Shown here in pieces: positions 7,656 through 16,851 of a stretch of 64,000 nt of DNA. The notes beneath the pieces are model-generated. The model worked only from the letters and a program-made list of their open reading frames with translations. It was not told where the DNA came from and did no database searches. The stretch comes from Ruminococcus flavefaciens. GTDB lineage: Bacteria > Bacteroidota > Bacteroidia > Bacteroidales > P3. The DNA lies in NCBI GenBank assembly GCA_023667315.1, contig JAMPAI010000003.1, forward strand, positions 186,001-250,000, in the 5' to 3' direction. The position numbers were made by a program, and so were the translations under genes. Every line of letters starts with the position of its first letter. Positions within the stretch are counted from its first letter, which is position 1.

Positions 7656-7874
7656 ATGAATGATCAAGGTTATTTGGTGGAAACGATGACTTCGGCTTTG
7701 GTGAAGTGTGTGATGGAGGATATGCAAATGGATTTGACCTCTGCGCTGGATGCCGTGTACAATTCCGAGACGTATTCAAAAGTCTGCGATGAGGCGACAC
7801 ACCTCATCTATCAGCATCCCGGCTATGTTTACGGCTATCTTAAAAACGAACTACTTTTGGGCAAGATGGCTTGA
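7656..7874 (+). CDS. Small protein, third gene of the DUF3990 operon
   Basis: 72 residues starting at the base after the DUF3990 stop. The pattern TSALDAVYNSETYSKVCDEA followed by TGLY-like THLIYQHPGYVYGYLKNEL is one I recognise from many short uncharacterised proteins beside DUF3990-type genes; I know no function. It is acidic and helical and, like DUF3791, could be an antitoxin or accessory subunit. No terminator follows clearly; the 140 bases to the promoter at 8019 hold no feature I can name. Confidence 0.75.
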   Translation: MNDQGYLVETMTSALVKCVMEDMQMDLTSALDAVYNSETYSKVCDEATHLIYQHPGYVYGYLKNELLLGKMA

Positions 7875-8018
7875 TGTGGGTAAAAGTATTACACTTTTGG
7901 CCGTGTATTGGTAAAAGGTTCCGATGGGTTGTAAATTTTTGTTCTCCGTTAATATGTTGATTGTTAGTATGTTTGCGCCATTCGATGGGGGCGGTGGATA
8001 AAAAAAGCGGAAAAAATT

Positions 8019-8048
8019 TTTGCAGGAATCAAAAAAGATGTATCTTTG
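8019..8048 (+). promoter_or_regulatory. Promoter of tRNA-Glu and rpsT
   Basis: TTTG at 8019-8022, an 18-base gap and TATCTTTG at 8041-8048. Transcription would start about 35 bases before the tRNA and could read on into rpsT. Confidence 0.75.
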
Positions 8049-8092
8049 CACCCTCTTTCGCCGACAGCAGTGTTGAAGAAAGATGTATCGCC

Positions 8093-8170
8093 GGCCCGTT
8101 CGTCTAGTTGGCCTAGGACGCAAGGTTTTCATCCTTGAAATCAGGGGTTCGAATCCCCTACGGGCTACCA
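8093..8170 (+). tRNA. tRNA-Glu (anticodon TTC), CCA encoded
   Basis: Cloverleaf read by eye: acceptor GGCCCGT with ACGGGCT (the first pair is G-T), anticodon stem CAAGG/CCTTG with loop TTTTCAT (anticodon TTC), T-arm AGGGG-TTCGAAT-CCCCT, discriminator A at 8167 and encoded CCA at 8168-8170. It lies 16 bases upstream of rpsT. Confidence 0.95.
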
Positions 8171-8186
8171 AAAATTTAGAGTAGAA

Positions 8187-8441
8187 ATGGCAAACCACAA
8201 ATCAGCCGCAAAACGTATCCGTTCATCGGCCGCGAAATACGAACACAACCGCTACTACGCAAAGACCATGCGTAACGCCTTGAAAGAATTCCGCGCTATC
8301 ACCAACAAGGCTGAAGCTGCTGAAAAGATGAGCAAGATGGTGTCGATGATCGACCGTTTGGCCAAGCACAACATCATCCACAAGAACAAGGCCGGCAACC
8401 TCAAGTCGGAAGTGATGTTGCAGGTAAACAAATTGCAATAG
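8187..8441 (+). CDS. rpsT: 30S ribosomal protein bS20
   Basis: 84 residues, start MANHKSAAKRIRSSAAKYEHN, typical for bS20, a helical primary binder of 16S rRNA. The helix MRNALKEFRAITNKAEAAEK and the C-terminal KHNIIHKNKAGNLKSEVM with a lysine-rich turn fit the family, as does the length. It follows tRNA-Glu in the same transcript and ends at a strong terminator at 8477. Confidence 0.97.
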   Translation: MANHKSAAKRIRSSAAKYEHNRYYAKTMRNALKEFRAITNKAEAAEKMSKMVSMIDRLAKHNIIHKNKAGNLKSEVMLQVNKLQ

Positions 8442-8476
8442 CAGACAGAACAACTCCGGGTTCTTCCGGAATAAGA

Positions 8477-8516
8477 GAAAGGGGCTTTCCGCACGGAATG
8501 CCCCTTTCTTGTTTTT
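8477..8516 (+). terminator. Terminator after rpsT
   Basis: GAAAGGGGC (8477-8485) and GCCCCTTTC (8500-8508) form a perfect 9-bp stem, followed by TTGTTTTT. Confidence 0.9.
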
Positions 8517-8573
8517 GGTTGATGACTAATAGATTTACAGTTGATAATTAATGCGTCCGCCGGGCTTGAAAAA

Positions 8574-8605
8574 TTTGTAAAAGTCAAAAAAAAGTCGTTC
8601 CTTTG
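8574..8605 (+). promoter_or_regulatory. Promoter of acpP-fabF-rnc
   Basis: TTTG at 8574-8577, a 20-base gap and TTCCTTTG at 8598-8605 (one mismatch to TAnnTTTG). It lies 33 bases before the acpP start. Confidence 0.65.
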
Positions 8606-8638
8606 CACCAAGTTTAACCAACAAAAATTAAGAAGATC

Positions 8639-8875
8639 ATGTCAGAAATTGCAAATGATGTAAAAGCTATCATCGTTGACAAGCTTGGTGTAGACGAAAA
8701 GGAAGTTACGCCCGAAGCAAACTTTACCAACGACTTGGGCGCTGATTCATTGGATACGGTAGAATTGATTATGGAATTCGAAAAGAAATTCGGTATCTCC
8801 ATTCCCGATGACCAAGCCGAAAAGATTGCTACCGTAGGTGATGCAATCAAATATATTGAAGAGAATAAGAAGTAA
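8639..8875 (+). CDS. acpP: Acyl carrier protein
   Basis: 78 residues. It carries growing acyl chains on a phosphopantetheine arm during fatty acid synthesis. The attachment motif [18 protein letters not shown] is perfect; the serine at about residue 39 is the attachment site. N-terminal [11 protein letters not shown] and C-terminal [13 protein letters not shown] are standard. Start ATG 8639 lies 33 bases after the promoter. It is the first gene of acpP-fabF-rnc, an order known in many bacteria. Confidence 0.97.
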   Translation: MSEIANDVKAIIVDKLGVDEKEVTPEANFTNDLGADSLDTVELIMEFEKKFGISIPDDQAEKIATVGDAIKYIEENKK

Positions 8876-8996
8876 TTTTTGTTCTTGCAATAGAAATGAG
8901 GAGAGGCGGGAAGCAAGACCATTGTTTTCCGCCTTTTCACGCTTAAAAGAAACGGCTCGCAAGAGCTGCGATTAACACCTTTTATCTTTCAATTGT

Positions 8997-10253
8997 ATGG
9001 AATTAAAGAGAGTGGTTATTACCGGGATGGGGGCGCTTACCCCGATAGGCAACAATCTGAACGACTATTGGAATGCGCTTTTGGCAGGCACCAGCGGTGC
9101 GGCACCCATCACCCGTTTCGATGCAAGCCTTTTCAAGACGCAGTTCGCCTGCGAATTGAAGGGGTTCGACATCAATCAATATATGGATCGCAAGGAAGCG
9201 CGTAAGCACGACTTCTTTTCACAATACGGCATTGTGGCTTCCGATGAGGCCGTGGCCGATTCGGGTATCTTGAACGACCCGAAACTGGATAAGGACAGGG
9301 TAGGCGTTATCTGGGCGTCGGGTATCGGCGGTTTGATCAGCCTTTACCACGAAGTTTCCGACTTCGCCAAAGGCGACGGAACACCCCGTTTCAATCCTTT
9401 CTTTATTCCCAAGATGATTGCCGACATCGCCGCCGGCCACATCAGTATCAAAAACGGATTCAAGGGACCTAACTTCGCCACCGTTTCGGCCTGTGCCTCT
9501 TCGGCCAACGCCCTGGCGGAAGCATATATGTACATCCGCATGGGCAAGGCCGACGCCTTTGTCTGCGGCGGTTCGGAAGCTGCCGTAACCCCCGCCGGCA
9601 TCGGAGGCTTCAACTCCATGCACGCCCTTTCCACGCGCAACAACGATCCCGCCACGGCTTCGCGTCCTTTCGACAAAGACCGCGACGGCTTCGTATTGGG
9701 CGAAGGCGCGGGCGGATTGGTGCTCGAAGAACTGGAACACGCCAAGGCCCGCGGCGCCAAGATTTACGCAGAGATCGTAGGTGCCGGGCTTACCGCCGAC
9801 GCCTACCACATGACCGCCCCCGACCCCGAGGGCACCAGTGTGGCGCGCGCCATGCGCCTTGCCGTGGAAGAAAGCGGCTGCAAGATGGAAGACGTGGACC
9901 ATATCAACACGCACGGCACTTCCACGCCCGTAGGCGATGTGGCCGAAATGACGGGTATCAAGAAGGCCTTCGGCGAACATACCTATAAGATCAACATCGT
10001 TTCCACCAAGTCCTGCACGGGTCACCTGTTGGGCGCCGCCGGTGCCATCGAGGCCATCGCCACGGCCATGGCGGTAAAGAACGACATCGTTCCGCCCACC
10101 ATCAACCACTTTACCGACGATCCCGAGTTGGACAACAAGATTAATTACACATTCGGACAGCCTCAGAAACGCCGCGTGGACTTTGCCTTGAGCAATACGT
10201 TCGGTTTCGGCGGACACAATGTCTCGATGGCCTTCCGTAAGTACGTGGAATAG
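8997..10253 (+). CDS. fabF: Beta-ketoacyl-ACP synthase II
   Basis: 418 residues. It condenses malonyl-ACP with acyl-ACP in fatty acid elongation. Thiolase-fold active site: cysteine of the block TVSACASSANALAEA (near residue 165), first histidine in INTHGTSTPVGD, second in SCTGHLLGAAGAIEA. The N-terminal VVITGMGALTPIGN and C-terminal SNTFGFGGHNVSMAFRKY are typical of FabF. Encoded 120 bases after acpP and 14 bases before rnc, so most likely one transcript. Confidence 0.97.
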   Translation: MELKRVVITGMGALTPIGNNLNDYWNALLAGTSGAAPITRFDASLFKTQFACELKGFDINQYMDRKEARKHDFFSQYGIVASDEAVADSGILNDPKLDKDRVGVIWASGIGGLISLYHEVSDFAKGDGTPRFNPFFIPKMIADIAAGHISIKNGFKGPNFATVSACASSANALAEAYMYIRMGKADAFVCGGSEAAVTPAGIGGFNSMHALSTRNNDPATASRPFDKDRDGFVLGEGAGGLVLEELEHAKARGAKIYAEIVGAGLTADAYHMTAPDPEGTSVARAMRLAVEESGCKMEDVDHINTHGTSTPVGDVAEMTGIKKAFGEHTYKINIVSTKSCTGHLLGAAGAIEAIATAMAVKNDIVPPTINHFTDDPELDNKINYTFGQPQKRRVDFALSNTFGFGGHNVSMAFRKYVE

Positions 10254-10267
10254 TATTCGCTTTCTCT

Positions 10268-11257
10268 ATGTTTGGATTTGTAGCTTTCTGCTTTTCGAAA
10301 GACAAGAAGCTGTACAAGGCCATGAAAAATATTCTTGGGTTCTATCCCAAGAATATTTTTTTGTACAGGCTGGCTTTCATGCACCGTTCGGTATCCCGCG
10401 TTTCGGGTTCGTTAAAGAGCAATAACGAACGTCTGGAGTATCTGGGCGATTCGGTAATCAGCACCGCCGTGGCGCATTATCTGTTTAAGCGTTATCCCAA
10501 TAAAGACGAGGGATTCCTTACCGAAATGCGTTCCAAGATGGTGAGCCGTGCCACCCTGAACAAAGTGGCGCTCAAGATGGGGCTGCACGAATTGCTCAAC
10601 ATCGACACTAAGTCGGGCGGCTATAAGTCGGTGGACGGAAACGCCCTCGAAGCCCTGATCGGCGCCGTCTTTCTCGATAAGGGCTACCGCTTTACCGAAA
10701 GGGTGCTGCTGCGCCGGGTCATCGCCATCCATATCGACATGGACGAGATCGAGAGCCGCGACTGGAACTACAAGAGCAAGCTTATAGACTGGGGGCAGAA
10801 AGAGCGTTTCAAGATACATTTCCAGGTGATGGGCGCCCTGCACCAGAAAGGCAAGAAGTTCTATAAGGTGGGTGCCATGGTGAACGAAGAGGTTTGGGGC
10901 GAGGGCATGGACCAGTCCATCAAGGCCGCCGAACAGATCGCTTCCGAAAACGCCTACAAGAACCGGGTTCTCCCGTATATCGAAAAACAATCCAAGAAAG
11001 GCTACCGCAATCCCTTGCCCGATGCGGTGCAGGCCCCCAAGCCGGCTCCGAGACCCAATTCGGTAGAGGAAAAGCCGGCCATGCCTGCGGAACAACCCGT
11101 ACAAAACGAAGAACAGGCCCAGAATTCCGCCTATGTTCCCGTAGTGGCGGAATCCGCGCCTGTCTATGCGGCTTCTTTCGAAGCCACCATCAGCGCCAGC
11201 CTCTTTGCCACGGACACGCCGCAGCAAGAGGAAGCGCCTAAGCCGGAATCTATTTAA
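10268..11257 (+). CDS. rnc: Ribonuclease III with a long C-terminal tail
   Basis: 329 residues. Endonuclease for double-stranded RNA (rRNA and mRNA processing). Catalytic domain: LAFMHRSVSR, the signature NERLEYLGDSVISTAV (about residues 54-69) and the second acidic cluster DGNALEALIGAVFLDKG; then a dsRNA-binding domain (about residues 160-240: NYKSKLIDWGQKERF to AAEQIASENAYKN). Residues about 245-329 are Pro/Ala/Glu/Gln-rich and probably disordered, unusual for RNase III (normally about 230-250). The start at 10268 keeps the N-terminal SKDKKLYKAMKNILGFYP that Bacteroidetes homologues have. A strong hairpin lies within codons 20-31. The 3' end overlaps pyrI, which converges, by eight bases. 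Confidence 0.95.
   Translation: MFGFVAFCFSKDKKLYKAMKNILGFYPKNIFLYRLAFMHRSVSRVSGSLKSNNERLEYLGDSVISTAVAHYLFKRYPNKDEGFLTEMRSKMVSRATLNKVALKMGLHELLNIDTKSGGYKSVDGNALEALIGAVFLDKGYRFTERVLLRRVIAIHIDMDEIESRDWNYKSKLIDWGQKERFKIHFQVMGALHQKGKKFYKVGAMVNEEVWGEGMDQSIKAAEQIASENAYKNRVLPYIEKQSKKGYRNPLPDAVQAPKPAPRPNSVEEKPAMPAEQPVQNEEQAQNSAYVPVVAESAPVYAASFEATISASLFATDTPQQEEAPKPESI
10325..10362 (+). other. 15-bp perfect hairpin with T-run inside rnc
   Basis: Arms 10325-10339 and 10346-10360 (AAAAATATTCTTGGG and its exact complement) enclose the 6-base loop TTCTAT, followed by two more T. It has the form of a terminator yet codes for a conserved stretch (KNILGFYPKNIF). A hairpin near the rnc start is a plausible cleavage or attenuation site for RNase III self-control, which is known in E. 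coli for the 5' leader; here this is inference. Confidence 0.7.
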
Positions 11258-11708
11258 AGGCGATATTCTCGCCCGTCGTGAATTTCTCGCAGTAGTGGCA
11301 TTTCAGCTTGGTGCTGCCTTCGCCCTGCATTACCGTAAAGTCGGTTTCGATTGCTTCGTGGTTGGTGATGCAGTTTGGGTTCATGCACTTCACGATACCC
11401 TTCACCTTGTCGGGCAGGCTTACCTTGGTCTTGTTCACCACTTCGAAATTCTTGATCTCGATAATCGTGGCGTTGGGGCTTACGAGCGCCACCTTGTTCA
11501 CTTCTTCGGGCGCGAAGAAACGGTTGGCCACCTTGATGATGCCTTTCTTGCCCAGTTTCTTGCTTTCGAGGTTCGAGCCCAGATACACGGTCTCGCTGCT
11601 TTGGCCGAGTTCGAGCAATTGCAAGACCCGGAACACCTGGGCAGCGTCGATATGGTCGATAACGGTTCCGTTTTCGAGCGCGGAAACGATTAATTCTTTT
11701 TTAGCCAT
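11250..11708 (-). CDS. pyrI: Aspartate carbamoyltransferase regulatory subunit
   Basis: 152 residues. It binds nucleotide effectors and holds catalytic trimers together in the ATCase holoenzyme (pyrimidine synthesis). N-terminal allosteric domain: VSALENGTVIDHIDA, VFRVLQLLEL, GSNLESKKLGKKGIIKV. C-terminal zinc domain with four cysteines: KCMNPNC and LKCHYC. Encoded 35 bases after pyrB and surely in its operon. No terminator is evident in the eight-base convergent overlap with rnc. Confidence 0.96.
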   Translation of the reverse strand: MAKKELIVSALENGTVIDHIDAAQVFRVLQLLELGQSSETVYLGSNLESKKLGKKGIIKVANRFFAPEEVNKVALVSPNATIIEIKNFEVVNKTKVSLPDKVKGIVKCMNPNCITNHEAIETDFTVMQGEGSTKLKCHYCEKFTTGENIAFK

Positions 11709-11743
11709 GACTGTATGGAATGTTTAAGTGAATATTGTGTGGA

Positions 11744-12655
11744 TTATTGTTTGGCACCCAGAATGAGCGCCATCAGCGCCTGACGCACGAACACGCCGTT
11801 CTTGGCCTGCTGGAAGTAGTAGGCGTAGGGCGTATCGTCCACATCGGTGGCGATTTCGTTGACACGGGGCAGGGGGTGCAGTATCTTCATCGTTTCCTTG
11901 CAGCCCTGCAGCATGGCCTTGTTCAGGATATAGGCGTTCTTAACCTTTTCGTATTCCATGAGGTCGGCGAAGCGTTCGCGCTGCACGCGGGTCATGTAGA
12001 TGATGTCGGCGAAGGGAATCACGTCGGAGAGTTCGGTATATTGGTGATACTCGAGGTTGCGATCCTTGATGGTCTGCTTTACGTAGCTGGGAAGCTTCAG
12101 TTCCACGGGCGAAACCAGGTGGAAGGTGCAGTCGAAGTTGCAGAGCGCCTGGGTCAGCGAGTGCACGGTGCGGCCGTATTTGAGGTCGCCCACGAAGGCA
12201 ATGTTGAGCTTGTCCAGACGGCCCTGGGTCTTGCGGATCGAATAGAGGTCGAGCAGACACTGGGTGGGGTGCTGGTTGGCGCCGTCGCCCGCGTTGATCA
12301 CCGGCACGCCGGCAACCTCGGAAGCATAGCGGGAACTGCCTTCCTTGGGATGGCGCATCACGATAAGGTCGGCGTAGTTGCTCACCATCGTGATGGTGTC
12401 TTTAAGCGATTCGCCCTTGGTGGTGCTGGAGGAAGAAGCGTCCGAAAAACCGATGATGCGCGCGCCCAGCTGGTTGGCAGCGCTCTCGAAACTGAGGCGG
12501 GTGCGGGTGGAGGGCTCGAAAAAGAGCGTGGCCACCACTTTGTCGGCAAGGATGCGCTGGTGGGGATTCTTCTCGAAGTCTTCCGCCACGTCCAACACGT
12601 GCAGTTGCTCTTCTTTGCTGAAGTCGGTAATGGAGATGAGGTTTTTGTTTTTCAT
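11744..12655 (-). CDS. pyrB: Aspartate carbamoyltransferase catalytic subunit
   Basis: 303 residues. It forms N-carbamoyl-aspartate from carbamoyl phosphate and aspartate. Carbamoyl-phosphate loop [15 protein letters not shown], the 80s loop [13 protein letters not shown], the motif [15 protein letters not shown] and the aspartate-binding TRVQRERF and HPLPRVNEI are all present. The pair pyrB-pyrI indicates an allosteric dodecamer. Upstream (12714-12874) lie a promoter and a terminator-like hairpin, which could attenuate this operon or belong to a separate small RNA. Confidence 0.97.
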   Translation of the reverse strand: MKNKNLISITDFSKEEQLHVLDVAEDFEKNPHQRILADKVVATLFFEPSTRTRLSFESAANQLGARIIGFSDASSSSTTKGESLKDTITMVSNYADLIVMRHPKEGSSRYASEVAGVPVINAGDGANQHPTQCLLDLYSIRKTQGRLDKLNIAFVGDLKYGRTVHSLTQALCNFDCTFHLVSPVELKLPSYVKQTIKDRNLEYHQYTELSDVIPFADIIYMTRVQRERFADLMEYEKVKNAYILNKAMLQGCKETMKILHPLPRVNEIATDVDDTPYAYYFQQAKNGVFVRQALMALILGAKQ

Positions 12656-12713
12656 GAGTATGATGTTAGCTGTTATACAAAGGTGCGGAAGCGGTCAGGG
12701 GCGAAAATCCGGC

Positions 12714-12744
12714 AAAAAAAAAGCGGCCTTTGAAAAGGTCGCTT
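12714..12744 (-). terminator. Intrinsic terminator or attenuator upstream of pyrB
   Basis: On the minus strand AGCGACCTTT pairs with AAAGGCCGCT (one mismatch) and is followed by nine T. It lies about 60 bases before the pyrB start, downstream of the promoter at 12867-12874. Confidence 0.75.
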
Positions 12745-12860
12745 AACGGATGCCGCTCGGAAACAATGGCCTTGTGAAAAGGGAAAACGGTTGAGGGAGC
12801 CCCGGTCGGTGCCGATACGGGATTCATCGCTCTCCTGACGTTCGTTTTCCATGCCATATC
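12714..12860 (-). ncRNA. Candidate small RNA or pyrB leader, about 147 nt
   Basis: It is bounded by a promoter (12867-12874) and a terminator (12714-12744) on the minus strand, with no credible coding frame between. Possible pairings: CCGATA with TATCGG, and GGAAAACG with CGTTTTCC; these two cross, so they could be alternative folds. The second, weaker box CACCTTTG nearer pyrB leaves two readings: a free RNA, or a leader in which pyrB is attenuated. I do not recognise a named RNA family; the length is short for 6S RNA. Confidence 0.45.
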
Positions 12861-12866
12861 GGAATG

Positions 12867-12874
12867 CAAAAATA
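12867..12874 (-). promoter_or_regulatory. -7 box of the candidate RNA
   Basis: Minus strand TATTTTTG fits TAnnTTTG exactly. The -33 region is weak (TTGTG about 22 bases upstream). It lies between the stop of the YfcC-like gene (12940) and the candidate RNA. Confidence 0.55.
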
Positions 12875-12939
12875 GGGCATTTCCCCGCCGCTTTTACACA
12901 AGGCGGCGGGAAGTTATCAACAAATGAGGCGTAATGCCG

Positions 12940-14534
<1,595 letters not shown>

Positions 14535-14538
<4 letters not shown>

Positions 14539-16850
14539 GCCTCGCAGATTTCGGCGACCACGAAGGTGCTGCCGCCCACGTAAATCAAATCGTCCTTGCC
14601 GGCCTGTTTCCTGGCGGATTCCAGGGCAAGCGGCACCGAGTCGTAGCCCTTGCCGTGCAGGCCGTGCTTCTCGGCGGCTTCCTGCAGGTCTTTTACCGGC
14701 AGGGCGCGTTCCTGGGGTGCCTTGCAGAAATAATAGGCGGCCGATACCGGCAGCAGCCCCAGTATAGTGCTTATGTCCTTGTCTTTTACCATGCCCCACA
14801 CGATGTGCAGGCGTTTGTAGTCGATCTTTGAAATCTGCTGCAAGACGAGCCGTATGCCCGCCTCGTTATGCCCCGTGTCGCAGAAAACCAGCGGGTTTTT
14901 GCCCAGGCACTGCCAGCGTCCCATCAGCCCGGTGTCTTGGGCGGCATGGGCGATGCCGTGCGCGATGGCGCTCTCGGGCAGGTCGAATTCCTGTTTGAGT
15001 ATATCGAGGGCCGCGAACACGCCGATCAGGTTCTTGGTTTCGTAGCGGTCGCCCGCCAGGTCGCATGAGAGGCCGCTCAGGTATGGCTGGCCGTATTTGA
15101 GCACGTCGAACGAGAACGACAGCCCTTCGTTGCGCACGTTCTGCAGCGAGAACACGGTGTCGGCGAACAGAATGGGCGCATTCTTTTCTTTGGCGAAACG
15201 GCTGAACACGGGATGTACCGCCAGCTGGCTCTCGCTTACGACCACCGGCACGCCCTCCTTGATGATGCCCGCCTTCTCGGCGGCGATTTTGGGCAGGGTG
15301 TCGCCCAGAAACTGCATGTGGTCGAAGCTTATGTTGGTGATGAGGCTCAGCCGGGGCGTGATCACGTTGGTGGAGTCGAGCCGTCCGCCCATGCCCACCT
15401 CGATCACGGCGATATCCACCTGCTCCTGGGCGAAGTGGTCGAAGGCCATGGCCACCGTCATTTCGAAGAACGATGCCTTTACCTTGGCGAACATCTCCTT
15501 GTTCCGTTCGTAAAAATCCACCACGGCGTTTTGGGAAATCATCTGGCCGTTGACGCGTATGCGCTCGCGGAAGTCGCGCAGGTGGGGCGAGGTGTAAAGC
15601 CCTGTCTTGTAGCCGGCGGCCTGGAATACCGAGGCCAGCAGGTGGGAGCAGGAACCCTTGCCGTTCGTGCCGGCCACGTGTATGGTCTTGAAGCGGCGGT
15701 AGGGATGGTTCAGCGCCTCCATCATCTGCTCGGTGTTCTTGAGGTTGGGCTTGTAGGCCGCCGCCCCGATGCGCTGGAACATGGGCAGGCTGTGGTACAT
15801 GATGTCGAGCACCTCCCGGTAGCGCCGGTCTTCTTCCTGTGCGCGTCCGTTCACCACGCACACCTCGGGGTTTATCTCCACCTGGAACTTCTGCCATACA
15901 TTGGCCTTGATGCGCATGGCCAGGTCCCAGATCTCGTCGCCGGTGGCGTTCCCGTGGTTCACCAGCACCAGCGCCTGTTTCTCGTAAACGCCTGCGTCGC
16001 CCTCCCGGTAGCCTTTCCAGCCGCATTGGTCGATGAGCCAGGCCGCTGAGAGCTTGTAGCCGTTGCCCGTCCGGTGGGCGGGAATCTTCGGGTAGGAGAT
16101 GCGGAGTTCCTCCAGGCGCTTTTCGCTTACCACGGGGTTGGTGAAGAAACTGCCCACACTGCCCAGTTGCTTGAGGTCGGGCAGTTTCTGCCGGCGCAGC
16201 GTGGCCACCGCCTGCGAGATGGCGGCAATGTCGTGTTCCCTGCCTTTGGGCAGCAGCTGGGAAATGCCGTCGTACTCAACGCGCGGGTTGGCCAGTTTGC
16301 CCAGACGCAGGATCACCGACCACACGATAAGCCGGTTCTGATGCTTGAAGCGGCTGCTACGGTAGGCGTAGCGGCATTCCTCTTTCGGAATTTCGTAGAA
16401 CTGACGGGTCTCGGTGTCGAACACTTCCACGCTCTCCACCGCCTCGGCGATCTCCGCCCCGTAGGCCCCCATGTTCTGTACCACCGCGCCGCCCACGCTG
16501 CTGGGAATGTCGGTAAGGTTCTCCAGCCCCCACCAGTTCTGCTGCACGGTCTTGCGCACCAAATCGCGCCACACCTCGCCCGCGCCCACGCGCAGCACCA
16601 CCGAGATGGTGTCTTCGCGCACCAGTTCCACGCCCTTGTTGGCCAGGCGCACCACCAGTCCTTGAAAATTGCCCAGGAACAGGGTGTTGCTGCCGCCGCC
16701 CAGCCAGAAGGCCGGCAGGCCGGCGAACCGTGTATCCGAGAGCAGCTGCTGCAGTTCGTCTTTTTGGGAAACCTCGGCGTAATAGGCACAGTCTATGTCC
16801 AGGCCGAACGTATTGAACTTCTGTAAGGGCCAGTCCTGTCTTATTTCCAT
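14535..16850 (-). CDS. MurB-FolC fusion protein
   Basis: 771 residues in one uninterrupted frame. Residues 1-340 are a complete type I MurB (UDP-N-acetylenolpyruvoylglucosamine reductase, peptidoglycan precursor synthesis): FAD-binding LGGGSNTLF and GLENLTDIPSSVGGAVVQNMG, catalytic serine in GSVGSFFTNPVV, final catalytic glutamate in INPEVCVVNG. Residues about 350-771 are a complete FolC (folylpolyglutamate/dihydrofolate synthase): VLDIMYHSLPMFQRIGAAAY, ATP loop VAGTNGKGSCSHLLA, LYTSPHLRDFRERIRVNG, IEVGMGGRLDSTNVI, NISFDHMQFLG and CDTGHNEAG. The linker of about ten residues (RAQEEDRRYR) is all that separates them. It starts one base after the uvrA stop and overlaps the carrier start by four bases. 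The two activities are in unrelated pathways. Confidence 0.93.
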
Positions 16851-16851
16851 C

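Noticed and set aside
12714-12860. 6S RNA or a named riboswitch
   Set aside because: Length is short and I could not fit a known consensus fold; kept only as an unnamed candidate RNA.
12666-12869. 67-codon minus-strand frame in the pyrB upstream region
   Set aside because: It runs through the terminator hairpin and lacks coding character; the region is better explained as RNA.
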